A DNA stretch of 8,618 nt from an uncultured Slackia sp. (GTDB lineage Bacteria; Actinomycetota; Coriobacteriia; Coriobacteriales; Eggerthellaceae). The position numbers and the translations under genes are program-made. Each line of letters starts with the position of its first letter. Positions within the stretch are counted from its first letter, which is position 1. Below are positions 1 through 6,211 of the stretch, one piece after another. The stretch is from assembly GCA_900553775.1 (NCBI GenBank), contig USEZ01000076.1, positions 1-8,618 on the forward strand, given 5' to 3'. Below the pieces are notes generated by a model that was not told the DNA's origin, did not search any database, and worked only from the letters and a program-made list of their open reading frames with translations.

Positions 1-365
1 TGTGGGTGCCGTTCCAGTGCAGCATCCAGGTCAAACTCCCGAAGGTCGATGCCGCGGTATTCCAGCGAAACAGCACGCACGATCAGGCCGAACAGCACCA
101 GCATGACCGCCAGATAGAACCCGGAGAACGTGGTGGCGTATGCCGCCGGGAACGCCGCGAACAGCGCGCCGCCGGCCGTGAGCAGCCACACCTCGTTGCC
201 GTCCCACACAGGGCCGATGCTCTGGCGCACGATGGCCTTCTCTTCATCGTTTTTGGCGACGAAGGGGCTCAAAACGCCGGCGCCCAGATCGAATCCGTCA
301 AGGATGAAATAGCCTGCGATCAGCACGAAGATGAGGCAGAACCAGATAATTCCGAGAATCGTCAT
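1..365 (-). CDS. cydB: Cytochrome bd quinol oxidase subunit II (CydB), N-terminal part
   Basis: Only the first 121 codons are present; the gene runs off the left edge of the window. CydB is the second integral membrane subunit of the bd-type oxidase, which takes electrons from quinol and reduces oxygen to water. The translation starts MTILGIIWFCLIFVLIAGYF, the first membrane helix, followed by the family motif GFDLGAG (residues 24-30). PVWDGNEVWL (52-61) contains the Trp-Asp-Gly-Asn block conserved in CydB; Asp55 aligns with E. coli Asp58. RAVSLEYR lies near residue 100. The ATG follows the cydA stop by three bases, and its Shine-Dalgarno sequence AAGGAGG lies in the last codons of cydA. The two genes are therefore one operon and probably translationally coupled. 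Family identity is clear from the motifs. What lies beyond the edge, for example cydCD, cannot be seen. Confidence 0.96.
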   Translation of the reverse strand, partial: MTILGIIWFCLIFVLIAGYFILDGFDLGAGVLSPFVAKNDEEKAIVRQSIGPVWDGNEVWLLTAGGALFAAFPAAYATTFSGFYLAVMLVLFGLIVRAVSLEYRGIDLREFDLDAALERHP

Positions 366-368
366 GAC

Positions 369-1844
369 TTACGCCTCCTTGCTCTCGTCGGCGGCTTTCA
401 CGGCAGCGTCGTCGGATCCGGCGGCAGACTTGTCGTCGGCAGACTTGGCGGCGCGCTTGTCGGCCTTGGCGGCGGCAAGCACCGGGCCTTCCTTGATGAA
501 GCGGCCGATGATGCGCACCCAGGCGACGGCCAGGAACAGATACACGGCCAGGAACAGCAGGATGGTGATGATCAGCTCAGGCGCCGAAACCGACTGCGAG
601 ATGGCGTCGTTGGTCAGAAGCGACACGCCGTCGGGGCCGCTCACGGACGGATAGACCACGTAGGGCTGACGGCCCACCTCGGCGGTCATCCAGCCCGACT
701 GGATGGCGATGAACGGGAACAAGGGCGACAGAATCAAAATCCACTGGACCCATTTCTTCGAGCCCAGCTTGCAGTTCTTCTTGAACGCCACGATGGCGGC
801 CAGCACGATCGCGATCGCGATCAGGCCGAAGAACGCAACCATGAGGTGGTAGCTCTGGAACACCAGGTTCACCGGCAATTCGTCCACGACGATTTCGGGA
901 TTATCCTCGGCGATCTGGTTCAGGCCGGGGTATTCCTTGTCGAAGTCGCCGGAGGCGAGCCAGCTCGTGAAGCCGGGCAGCGCGAAGGGGGCGATGGTTT
1001 CCTGATTCCCTTCGTCGACGATGCCCACCGCATACAGCGGCAACGTGCCGGTTTCGTAATGGCCTTCCATCATGGCAAGCTTGCTGGGCTGCTCTTCGGC
1101 AACCACGACGGCGGAGGAATGAGCGGACACCAGCAGGCATCCGGTGGCAACGATCGCCACGACGACGCCCGTCTTCATGGTTTTCTCGGCGAAGTGCTCA
1201 TGCTTGTTCTTGTGCATGTACCACGCGGACAGCGCGATAGCCACGAAAGCGCCCAGAACGAGCAGCGCCAAAACGGTGTGGCTGTAGCGGGGAAGCGTGG
1301 TGGGGTTGAATGCTGCGGCGAAGAAGTCCGTGATCACGGCCTTGCTGCCGTCCGTCGCAAGCTCGGCGCCTGCAGGAGTCTGCATCCAGGAGTTGGCGAT
1401 CAAGATCCACAGCGCCGACAGGCAGCTGCCGAACCACACCAGCCAGGAAGAAACCATGTAGAACTTCGGGCTGACCTTGCCGCGGCCGAAGAGCACGATG
1501 CCCAAGAACACCGACTCCAGGAAAAACGCCAGCAGCGCTTCGGCAGCGAGCGGCGCGCCGAAGATATCGCCGACGAAACGGCTGTAATCGGCCCAGTTGG
1601 TGCCGAAGGAGAATTCCATCGTGATGCCCGTGGCAACACCGACGGCAAATGTGGTGGTGAAGACTTTCACCCAGAAGCGCGTCGCGGCTTCGTCTTTCGG
1701 ATCGCGGGTTTTGTAGTACCGCGTCTCATTGATGGCCATGATCAAGCCGAGACCGATGGACAGCGGAACGAAGCAGAAGTGGAAGATGACCACCAAAGCG
1801 AACTGAATGCGCGAAAGCAACGCAACATCGGTGAAGAGCTCCAT
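369..1844 (-). CDS. cydA: Cytochrome bd quinol oxidase subunit I (CydA)
   Basis: This is the 491-residue catalytic subunit of the bd oxidase, carrying the quinol site and hemes b558, b595 and d. Recognisable residues by alignment with E. coli CydA: His22 (b595 ligand, His19), Glu102 and Glu110 in PLAAEALLAFFLES (Glu99, Glu107), His189 in RYSHTV and Met335 in YHLM (b558 ligands His186, Met393), Lys255 and Glu260 in SKLAMMEG (quinol-binding Lys252, Glu257), and GRQP at 391-394. The stretch between Glu260 and Met335 is about 60 residues shorter than in E. coli, so this is the short Q-loop class. Residues about 451-491 form a hydrophilic Ala/Lys/Asp/Ser-rich tail. I chose ATG 1844 because family homology starts there (MELFTDVALLSRIQF) and AAAGGGGG lies just upstream; the longer in-frame extension has no homology. 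It is the first gene of the cydAB operon. Confidence 0.97.
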   Translation of the reverse strand: MELFTDVALLSRIQFALVVIFHFCFVPLSIGLGLIMAINETRYYKTRDPKDEAATRFWVKVFTTTFAVGVATGITMEFSFGTNWADYSRFVGDIFGAPLAAEALLAFFLESVFLGIVLFGRGKVSPKFYMVSSWLVWFGSCLSALWILIANSWMQTPAGAELATDGSKAVITDFFAAAFNPTTLPRYSHTVLALLVLGAFVAIALSAWYMHKNKHEHFAEKTMKTGVVVAIVATGCLLVSAHSSAVVVAEEQPSKLAMMEGHYETGTLPLYAVGIVDEGNQETIAPFALPGFTSWLASGDFDKEYPGLNQIAEDNPEIVVDELPVNLVFQSYHLMVAFFGLIAIAIVLAAIVAFKKNCKLGSKKWVQWILILSPLFPFIAIQSGWMTAEVGRQPYVVYPSVSGPDGVSLLTNDAISQSVSAPELIITILLFLAVYLFLAVAWVRIIGRFIKEGPVLAAAKADKRAAKSADDKSAAGSDDAAVKAADESKEA

Positions 1845-2131
1845 AGCACACCCCCTTTTTCTTTGTCCTCGCGCCCCTTTCGGGCGCATCCGTTGCCTTC
1901 GACGGCGTGCGCATTGGCGCCCGGGCTTTCGAAGGCGTTCCCTGTAAGGCGCTTTCCTCGACCTACGCGCCATCCGTTTTACGGCATAAAGCCGAACGCA
2001 TGCGGTTCCCAACCCGCACGACGCCCGCCGCGAAACGGAAGCCGGATACGACGCGAATCCTGACCTGCGCGGCATCCGCTCCGTAACGAATGGGGCGTGA
2101 AAGTACCGTTGGCCCAGGAAAGCACTGTGCC
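1845..2131 (-). promoter_or_regulatory. Structured 5' leader of cydAB
   Basis: If transcription starts just downstream of the extended -10 at 2132-2140, the cydA transcript has an untranslated leader of about 280 nt. Two inverted repeats lie near the gene. The first has perfect 8-bp arms GCCTTCGA (1895-1902) and TCGAAGGC (1929-1936) around 26 nt. The second has 6-bp arms at 1871-1876 and 1882-1887 with a short loop (CCTTT on the plus strand; GAAAG in the RNA). A third, weaker hairpin, CGGC/GCCG, is at 1982-1994. The second hairpin ends about 18 bases before the Shine-Dalgarno AAAGGGGG. I do not recognise a known riboswitch class. No convincing reading frame fills this stretch. Confidence 0.45.
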
Positions 2132-2200
2132 ATCATATCATGTTTCCTTTTTATATGTTATTATTTTGATAGCATTTTATGTCTTTTTACAAAAAGGCAA
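2132..2200 (-). promoter_or_regulatory. Promoter of cydAB: extended -10 with AT-rich upstream DNA
   Basis: On the minus strand TGATATGAT (2140-2132) is a TGn extended -10 with five of six consensus bases in the hexamer. Upstream, 2141-2195 is strikingly AT-rich in an otherwise GC-rich region and could serve as an UP-element-like stretch. No good -35 sits 17 bp upstream, which extended -10 promoters tolerate. An alternative pair is TTGTAA (2192-2187) with CAAAAT (2168-2163) at 18 bp. Within the patch, CTTTTTacAAAAAG (2183-2196) is a perfect 6-bp inverted repeat that could be a regulator site. I saw no clear FNR or Rex site. Confidence 0.5.
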
Positions 2201-2350
2201 CGTGTGGCGAACTGACATTTTGCCCGATAAACCGCCTTTTCGGCAAGACGCATTTGCCCATGGCGAGGCGATCGCAAGGGGAGACGCGGGGCCAACCGGA
2301 AGGCCGCACACGGAGGGCATCGCGCGTGCGCAAGATGCCGCGATACCATC
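2201..2350. other. Intergenic stretch with no gene seen
   Basis: This is the remainder of the 622-bp gap between cydA and hsmA (1845-2466). Open frames crossing it on both strands lack a Shine-Dalgarno sequence and have Arg/Pro/Gly-rich translations typical of non-coding GC-rich DNA. I see no RNA gene or repeat. Confidence 0.6.
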
Positions 2351-2380
2351 GTAAGAAACGAAATGCGGCCCCGAAGCCGC
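2351..2380 (-). terminator. Possible second terminator downstream of hsmA
   Basis: On the minus strand GCGGC-TTCGGG-GCCGC (2380-2365) can form a 5-bp GC stem and is followed by the T-rich run ATTTCGTTTCTT (2364-2353). It lies about 90 bases past the hsmA stop and downstream of the larger hairpin at 2400-2436. The short stem makes it the weaker of the two, but it has the better U-rich tail. Confidence 0.45.
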
Positions 2381-2399
2381 GAACACGAAGCGCACAAGC

Positions 2400-2436
2400 A
2401 CGGCCGCCCCGCTGCGCGAAGCAACGGGGCGGCCGT
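2400..2436 (-). terminator. Strong hairpin downstream of hsmA
   Basis: Perfect 12-bp arms (2400-2411 and 2425-2436, core CGGCCGCCCCG) enclose a loop that itself pairs TGC/GCA around GCGAA after one mismatch. The hairpin starts 30 bases past the hsmA stop. The minus-strand tail is TGCTTGTGC, only partly U-rich, so it could be a terminator or a 3'-end stabilising hairpin separating hsmA from cydAB. Confidence 0.6.
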
Positions 2437-2466
2437 ACGGACAAAACAGGCGATGCCGACGATTCC

Positions 2467-2949
2467 CTAGCGGGCATGGCGAGAGACGTCGCGGCGCAGC
2501 AAAACGAATGCGAAAGCCGCCACCACCAGCACGCTCGTGCCCACGGCGCAGACCGTCTGCAGATGAATGGCGGGGATGCCCACCAGCATGCCGATGATGT
2601 AGGGCACGAGCCACAGCAGCCAGACGAACGTGCTGAACGTATGGAACGTTTTCTCGGCGCGTTCGTTATGACGCACGTAGGTGGCCGTGGCCCACACGGC
2701 GTGGATCAGCATCAGCACGATGGCAAGCAGACCCGACACGGCATGGATGCCGAACCCCGCGGCCCCCGACGTCTGGGCGATGTTGGTCATGATGGTGGTT
2801 CCCGTGGTGTCGAACACCAAACCCGCCCAGAACAGCAGCACGTGGCTCAATTTCAACGACCCGTCGCGGCGCTCGGAAAACACGCCCACGGTATAGAACA
2901 CCAGCGCGGCCGTGATGGCGGTAGATGCGGCGATCAATTCGAAACTCAT
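2467..2949 (-). CDS. hsmA: HsmA-family heme-stress membrane protein
   Basis: This 160-residue protein has about five predicted membrane helices (roughly residues 5-25, 37-56, 66-90, 105-125 and 131-152) and almost no soluble part. It reads like the family annotated HsmA (TIGR03987). Diagnostic stretches are STAITAALVFYTVGVFSERR (residues 9-28), LVFDTTGTTIM and the His-containing helix IHAVSGLLAIVLMLIHAVWA. In Clostridioides difficile, HsmA is a membrane protein made in response to excess heme and thought to bind it, under the MarR-type regulator HsmR. Here the divergent neighbour is a TetR-type regulator instead. ATG 2949 is preceded by AGAAGGAT at good spacing. The next gene on the same strand is cydA, about 620 bp away behind two hairpins, so co-transcription is unlikely. 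Family assignment is from memory of the motifs; heme binding here is inference. Confidence 0.78.
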   Translation of the reverse strand: MSFELIAASTAITAALVFYTVGVFSERRDGSLKLSHVLLFWAGLVFDTTGTTIMTNIAQTSGAAGFGIHAVSGLLAIVLMLIHAVWATATYVRHNERAEKTFHTFSTFVWLLWLVPYIIGMLVGIPAIHLQTVCAVGTSVLVVAAFAFVLLRRDVSRHAR

Positions 2950-3011
2950 GGCGAAATCCTTCTTTCATTGCATCGCGCGATTGCACGATCCGCTCTTTAT
3001 TTCCTGCAGTC

Positions 3012-3061
3012 CTTATTAGTGAACTATGTTTATAAATGAACGATGTTCAGAATAGTAAGAT
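3012..3061. promoter_or_regulatory. Divergent hsmA/tetR promoter region with two operator-like repeats
   Basis: Two copies of one pseudo-palindrome occur in tandem: TGAACtatGTTTA (3020-3032) and TGAACgatGTTCA (3037-3049). The second is a perfect 5-bp inverted repeat. Their centres are 17 bp apart. The self-complementary TTTATAAA (3029-3036) lies where they meet and offers TATAAA as a -10 on both strands. No strong -35 is visible on either strand. The arrangement is what an autoregulated TetR repressor would use to shut off itself and hsmA together; that role is inference. Confidence 0.6.
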
Positions 3062-3138
3062 GAAAAACCGTTGGCAATGGGAAGGCGGCGTCTTCACCAT
3101 TTCGCCGGAAAACTCCGCCGTCACGAAAGCAGGAACGC

Positions 3139-3705
3139 ATGGGCAACAAAGCCGTCATATCGCGAGAGCATATTCTTAAAACGGCATATTCCCTGTTCAA
3201 AGAGGATGATTCAGCAAGCTTGAGCATCAGGCGCGTCGCAAGCGCCTGCGGGGTGAGCGTGGGGTCCATCTATAATTACTTCCCCACGAAAGCCGACCTG
3301 GTGGCGGAAACGATCGGCATGTTCTGGCGCGAATCGCTGCATCAGGAAATGTTCATCGCCGCATCGAACGAGAACTTCGTCGATTTTTGCGAACGCCTTT
3401 TGGGCGACCTGCGCCGCACGCTTGCCGAGTTCAGGAGCGAATGGATAGAAAAGCTCACGTCGCTGGATACGGAAAGCCTGCGCGAAGTGCGCAAAAGAGA
3501 AGAAGCCGCATTCCGCCATATCAGAAAAGGCCTGGCCGTGGCCATTCGCAGCGACAAGACCATCAACCTTGGAGCGCTCGGAGGAAACGACGGGGCCGAC
3601 AAGCTCGCCGCGCTCGTGTGGAATTCCATGGTGTCTTCGCTCGAGCATGGCGACAACGCCTGTGAAACCCTTTTCGCGCTCATGCGCGCGGCACTCTACC
3701 GATAG
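3139..3705 (+). CDS. TetR/AcrR-family transcriptional regulator
   Basis: This 188-residue protein has the TetR N-terminal helix-turn-helix. Residues 8-22 (SREHILKTAYSLFKE) form helix 1. LSIRRVASACGVSVGSIYNYF (28-48) contains helix 2, the turn and the recognition helix (about V39-F48), followed by PTKADLV. The remaining 130 residues are helical with alternating charged stretches and should form the ligand-binding and dimerisation domain; this part is not recognisable as a specific subfamily. ATG 3139 is preceded by AGGA at 5-nt spacing. It is divergent from hsmA across 189 bp containing tandem operator-like sites, so hsmA is its likely target. TetR-type heme sensors are known (HatR of C. difficile, HrtR of Lactococcus), so a heme ligand is plausible, but nothing in the sequence proves it. 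Confidence 0.9.
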   Translation: MGNKAVISREHILKTAYSLFKEDDSASLSIRRVASACGVSVGSIYNYFPTKADLVAETIGMFWRESLHQEMFIAASNENFVDFCERLLGDLRRTLAEFRSEWIEKLTSLDTESLREVRKREEAAFRHIRKGLAVAIRSDKTINLGALGGNDGADKLAALVWNSMVSSLEHGDNACETLFALMRAALYR

Positions 3706-3716
3706 CGCCGCAAACG

Positions 3717-3759
3717 CGATCCGCCCTTCGCCGCGCGAAAGCGCACGAAGGGCGGATCG
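3717..3759. terminator. Bidirectional terminator between convergent tetR and nagA
   Basis: Perfect 14-bp arms (3717-3730 and 3746-3759, core GATCCGCCCTTCG) enclose an inner GCGC-GAAA-GCGC hairpin at 3733-3744, giving one long two-tier stem with a GNRA-type loop. It sits 12 bases after the tetR stop and 27 bases past the nagA stop on the other strand. Neither side has a long T-run (minus strand GTTTG), so termination efficiency is uncertain, but placement and stability fit a shared terminator. Confidence 0.72.
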
Positions 3760-3785
3760 ACCCAAGGGGCGGCAAAACCGCAGGT

Positions 3786-4910
3786 TTAGAGCACGGTGCC
3801 GCGCAGAATGACCTGCTTGACCTCAAGATCGTCGTCGAGCAGCACGATGTCTGCCACCGCGCCGGCGGCAAGCGTGCCGCGCTCGCCTTCCAAGCCGATG
3901 GCGCGGGCGGGGTTGCACGAGGCGGCCTTGACCGCCGAGGCAAGGGGGATGTCCATGTCGCGCACGGCAACGCGGAAACATCCCATGAGGTCGGTCGCGC
4001 TGCCGGCAAGCGTGCCGTCATGCAAAGTGGCGCGATTGCCGCGCACCGTGACGGCCTGGCCGCCCAGGCTGTACTCGCCGTCGTCGAGGCCGGTAGCCAT
4101 CATGGAGTCGCTGATGAGAATCATGCGGTCGTCCCCGAACAGCTTGAATGCGGCGCGCACGGCAGAAGGATGGATGTGCACGCCGTCGGCGATGATTTCG
4201 GGCGTCGCATCCGCGTCGGCGGCCGCGCCGATCACGCCCGGCTCGCGATGGGCGAGGGGGGGCATGGCGTTGAACAGATGGGTCACGTGCTTCGCGCCCG
4301 CATCGAACGCCGCTTTCGCCTGATCGTACGTCGCGCAGGTATGGGCGATGGAAATGCGCACCTTGTCGCCCTGCTCCTTAATGAACTCGAGCGCATCCTC
4401 CACCTCGGGGGCGACGTCCACGATCTTGAACAGTCCGCCGGCGGCATCTTGCAAACGCTCGAACATCGCGGCATCGGGAGCCTGCACATACGCGGGATTT
4501 TGAGCGCCCACCTTATTCGGGCTGATATAAGGGCCTTCCATATTGACGCCCACGAGAGCAGCCGCATCGGCGGCGTCGGCATGCTCGGCGGCACAGCGTG
4601 CGATGCCCGCGAGTTTTTCCTCCGGATAGGTCATCGTGGCGGGGCAATAGGCCGTCACGCCGCGCGATGCCTGATAACAGCATATGGCATCGATCGCCTC
4701 GTGCGTGCCATCGCAGAAATCGTAGCCGACGGCTCCGTGCGAATGAACGTCCACCAAGCCGGGAATGGCATAGCAGCCGGATGCGTCGATCGTGCGCGCC
4801 TCGCCGAGGGGCGCTTCGCCGACCAGTCGTCCATCGCTGACGAACAGGTCTTTTTCAACGAACGAATCGCCGTCGAACACGCGGGCGCCGACGATTTTCA
4901 AAGCGTCCAT
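3786..4910 (-). CDS. nagA: N-acetylglucosamine-6-phosphate deacetylase (NagA)
   Basis: NagA removes the acetyl group from GlcNAc-6-phosphate in the cytoplasm, giving glucosamine-6-phosphate for NagB. The 374-residue protein has the amidohydrolase layout: a short N-terminal strand domain, PGLVDVHSHG (50-59) with metal-site His56 and His58, NMEGPYISPNKVGAQNP (123-139) with metal ligand Glu125, His190 in IAHTCATYDQAK, His211 in HVTHLFNAMPPL, and catalytic Asp268 in LISDSMMATG. The HxH pair resembles the Bacillus-type enzyme with two metal sites rather than E. coli NagA, which lacks it. I chose ATG 4910 (MDALKIVGARVFDG) because AAGGA lies 8 nt upstream and homology begins there; a 12-codon upstream extension would start inside a hairpin. 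It lies 127 bp downstream of nagB on the same strand. Confidence 0.95.
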   Translation of the reverse strand: MDALKIVGARVFDGDSFVEKDLFVSDGRLVGEAPLGEARTIDASGCYAIPGLVDVHSHGAVGYDFCDGTHEAIDAICCYQASRGVTAYCPATMTYPEEKLAGIARCAAEHADAADAAALVGVNMEGPYISPNKVGAQNPAYVQAPDAAMFERLQDAAGGLFKIVDVAPEVEDALEFIKEQGDKVRISIAHTCATYDQAKAAFDAGAKHVTHLFNAMPPLAHREPGVIGAAADADATPEIIADGVHIHPSAVRAAFKLFGDDRMILISDSMMATGLDDGEYSLGGQAVTVRGNRATLHDGTLAGSATDLMGCFRVAVRDMDIPLASAVKAASCNPARAIGLEGERGTLAAGAVADIVLLDDDLEVKQVILRGTVL

Positions 4911-4921
4911 GGCGTTGTTCC

Positions 4922-4960
4922 TTTCTACGAAAACGGCCCGTCGCAAGGCGCGGCGGGCCG
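4922..4960 (-). terminator. Terminator-like hairpin between nagB and nagA
   Basis: Arms 4934-4944 (CGGCCCGTCGC) and 4950-4960 pair over 11 positions with one mismatch around an AAGGC loop. On the minus strand the stem is followed by TTTTCGT (4933-4927) and, right after that, the nagA Shine-Dalgarno AAGGA. It may partly terminate nagB transcripts or set mRNA processing, lowering nagA relative to nagB. The plus-strand side also has TTTT (4963-4966), but no plus-strand gene ends here. Confidence 0.5.
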
Positions 4961-5037
4961 ATGTTTTCTCTCACTGCAGGAAAAGCGGCATTGCGCCCCT
5001 GATTCAACAGGCGGGCGGCAGCGCCGAAAAGCGGGGC

Positions 5038-5829
5038 CTAGTGGCAGCCGCAGCCTTCCTCGTCATGGTCGTGGCCGCAGCCGCATGCGCCCTCGGCGAT
5101 GTCTTCGCACGCGGAAAACGCCGCTTCGTCAACCACGGCGATCGCGTTGGGGTGGAACTGCAGGATGGATGCGGGAACCTTCGGGGTAACGGGGCCGAAG
5201 AACACGTCGCGCACGATCTGCGCCTTGTCTTCGCCGCTCACCACGAGCAGGATCTGCTTGGCGGCCATGATGGTGCCGATGCCCATGGTGTAAGCCTGAC
5301 GCGGCACTTCGTCGGCGGAATTGAACAGGCGGCTGTTGGCGTTGATGGTGCTTTCGGTCAGATCGACGCAGTTGGTCTCCTTGGTGAACTCGTCGGCAGG
5401 CTCGTTGAAGCCGATATGGCCGTTGTGGCCCAGGCCCAAAAGCTGCAGATCGACGCCGCCGGCGAGCGCGATGGACGCCTCGTAGGCCTCGCATGCGGCC
5501 TCGGCGTCGGGGTTGGCGCCGTTGGGAACATGGGTGTTCTCGGGGCGCACGTTCACATGGTCGAACAGGTGCTTCTGCATGAAGTAATGGTAGCTCTGCT
5601 CATGCTCGGCAGGCAGGCCGCGATATTCGTCGAGGTTGAACGTGGCCACGCGGGAGAAGTCGAGCCCCTCTTCCTCATAGCGCTTCACCAGCTCGGCATA
5701 CAGGCCCTCGGGCGTCGAGCCCGTGGCCAGGCCGAGAACGCATCCGGGCTTTTCGGCAACGAGTTCGGCGATGATGTCGGCCGCCCCCTCGCTCATATCC
5801 TGATAGTCTTTGGCTACGATGATTTCCAT
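5038..5829 (-). CDS. nagB: Glucosamine-6-phosphate deaminase (NagB) with Cys/His-rich tail
   Basis: NagB isomerises and deaminates glucosamine-6-phosphate to fructose-6-phosphate and ammonia. In the 263-residue protein, GLATGSTPEGLY (33-44) is the phosphate-binding loop, FNLDEYRGL (64-72) holds the catalytic Asp67, and LGLGHNGHIGFNEPAD (131-146) holds His138 and Glu143. Asn136 replaces the E. coli Asp141, as in Bacillus-type enzymes. TESTINANSR and TMGIGTIMAAKQIL are further family blocks. Residues 249-263, CGCGHDHDEEGCGCH, form a tail with four Cys, three His and four acidic residues that is not part of the normal fold and looks metal-binding. ATG 5829 has AGAGGGG upstream; the longer in-frame extension is not homologous. 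nagB is the first gene of a nagB-nagA unit. No adjacent nag regulator or transporter is visible. Confidence 0.95.
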   Translation of the reverse strand: MEIIVAKDYQDMSEGAADIIAELVAEKPGCVLGLATGSTPEGLYAELVKRYEEEGLDFSRVATFNLDEYRGLPAEHEQSYHYFMQKHLFDHVNVRPENTHVPNGANPDAEAACEAYEASIALAGGVDLQLLGLGHNGHIGFNEPADEFTKETNCVDLTESTINANSRLFNSADEVPRQAYTMGIGTIMAAKQILLVVSGEDKAQIVRDVFFGPVTPKVPASILQFHPNAIAVVDEAAFSACEDIAEGACGCGHDHDEEGCGCH

Positions 5830-6073
5830 TGAAACCCCTCTCGTATCGTGCGGCGCTCGCGCCCTGTGGAGCTGCGGGCGAAACACTGCCTTTGCATACC
5901 GTCACATAATGACAAAGCGCGCGAAGCGGTTTGTTTCAGAACGAAGAAATCGCACGGAATCAGCAGGGCGCTATGGACGATGCGCTCAAACGATGGACGA
6001 ATCGCGCGAAGGCGCGCCGCACAAGCCCGAAAATCGACCGAACGGCCTTGCCGGGAAACGGCCGATGCCGACG
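5830..6073 (-). promoter_or_regulatory. Upstream region of nagB, promoter unresolved
   Basis: This 244-bp gap must contain the nagB promoter because the terminator of the upstream gene ends at about 6074. A good -35-like TTGTCA lies at 5915-5910 on the minus strand, but no matching -10 is found at 16-18 bp; TGTCATTAT (5913-5905) could be a weak extended -10. GTCAcataaTGAC (5901-5913) is a short inverted repeat overlapping these elements. I see no gene here. Confidence 0.3.
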
Positions 6074-6103
6074 AAAAAGGGGCGCGCCGCGATGGCGCGC
6101 CCC
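6074..6103 (-). terminator. Rho-independent terminator of the flavoprotein gene
   Basis: Perfect 10-bp arms GGGGCGCGCC (6079-6088) and GGCGCGCCCC (6094-6103) enclose a 5-nt loop. On the minus strand the stem is followed directly by TTTTTCGTCGG. This is the clearest intrinsic terminator in the window and lies about 110 bases past the reductase stop codon. Confidence 0.9.
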
Positions 6104-6211
6104 GCAGGCTATGCGTCCGACAAAAGAAGAGGAGGGAAAGGACGCATCGGACATAGCTTGCCTGCCGCCCGAGGCGGCGATGCCGATTCCGGCCGAAAGC
6201 GGCGCGGAGCT
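6104..6211 (-). other. 3' untranslated stretch with alternative pairings
   Basis: Between the reductase stop and its terminator, GCTATG-cg-TCCGA (6108-6120) can pair with TCGGA-CATAGC (6147-6157), leaving two bases bulged. The overlapping GCGTCC (6113-6118) can instead pair with GGACGC (6140-6145). The two folds exclude each other. A purine-rich run (6121-6140) fills the loop. No coding content is seen. Confidence 0.3.

Noticed and set aside
6..2063. A very long open frame on the plus strand opposite cydA
   Set aside because: Its translation is Arg/Gly/His-rich with no domain. cydA on the other strand has all catalytic residues, so this is an antisense shadow of GC-rich coding DNA.
2200..2220. 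A GAAC-containing stretch near the cydA promoter as a second copy of the TetR operator
   Set aside because: CGAACtgaCATTT matches only one half of the hsmA/tetR dyad. There is no GTTyA partner, so a shared regulon with cydA is not supported by sequence.
2097..2354. An 85-codon plus-strand frame with one hydrophobic stretch, a possible small membrane protein
   Set aside because: The hydrophobic stretch comes simply from the AT-rich promoter patch. The GTG start has no properly spaced ribosome binding site, and the rest is low-quality Arg/Pro/Ala sequence.
2179..3039. A 286-codon plus-strand frame opposite hsmA
   Set aside because: It overlaps the entire HsmA-family gene and both 3' hairpins. 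Its composition is His/Gln/Arg-rich and typical of an antisense frame.
4020..5832. Long plus-strand open frames opposite nagA and nagB
   Set aside because: nagA and nagB have complete family motifs on the minus strand. The plus-strand frames lack start signals and family resemblance.
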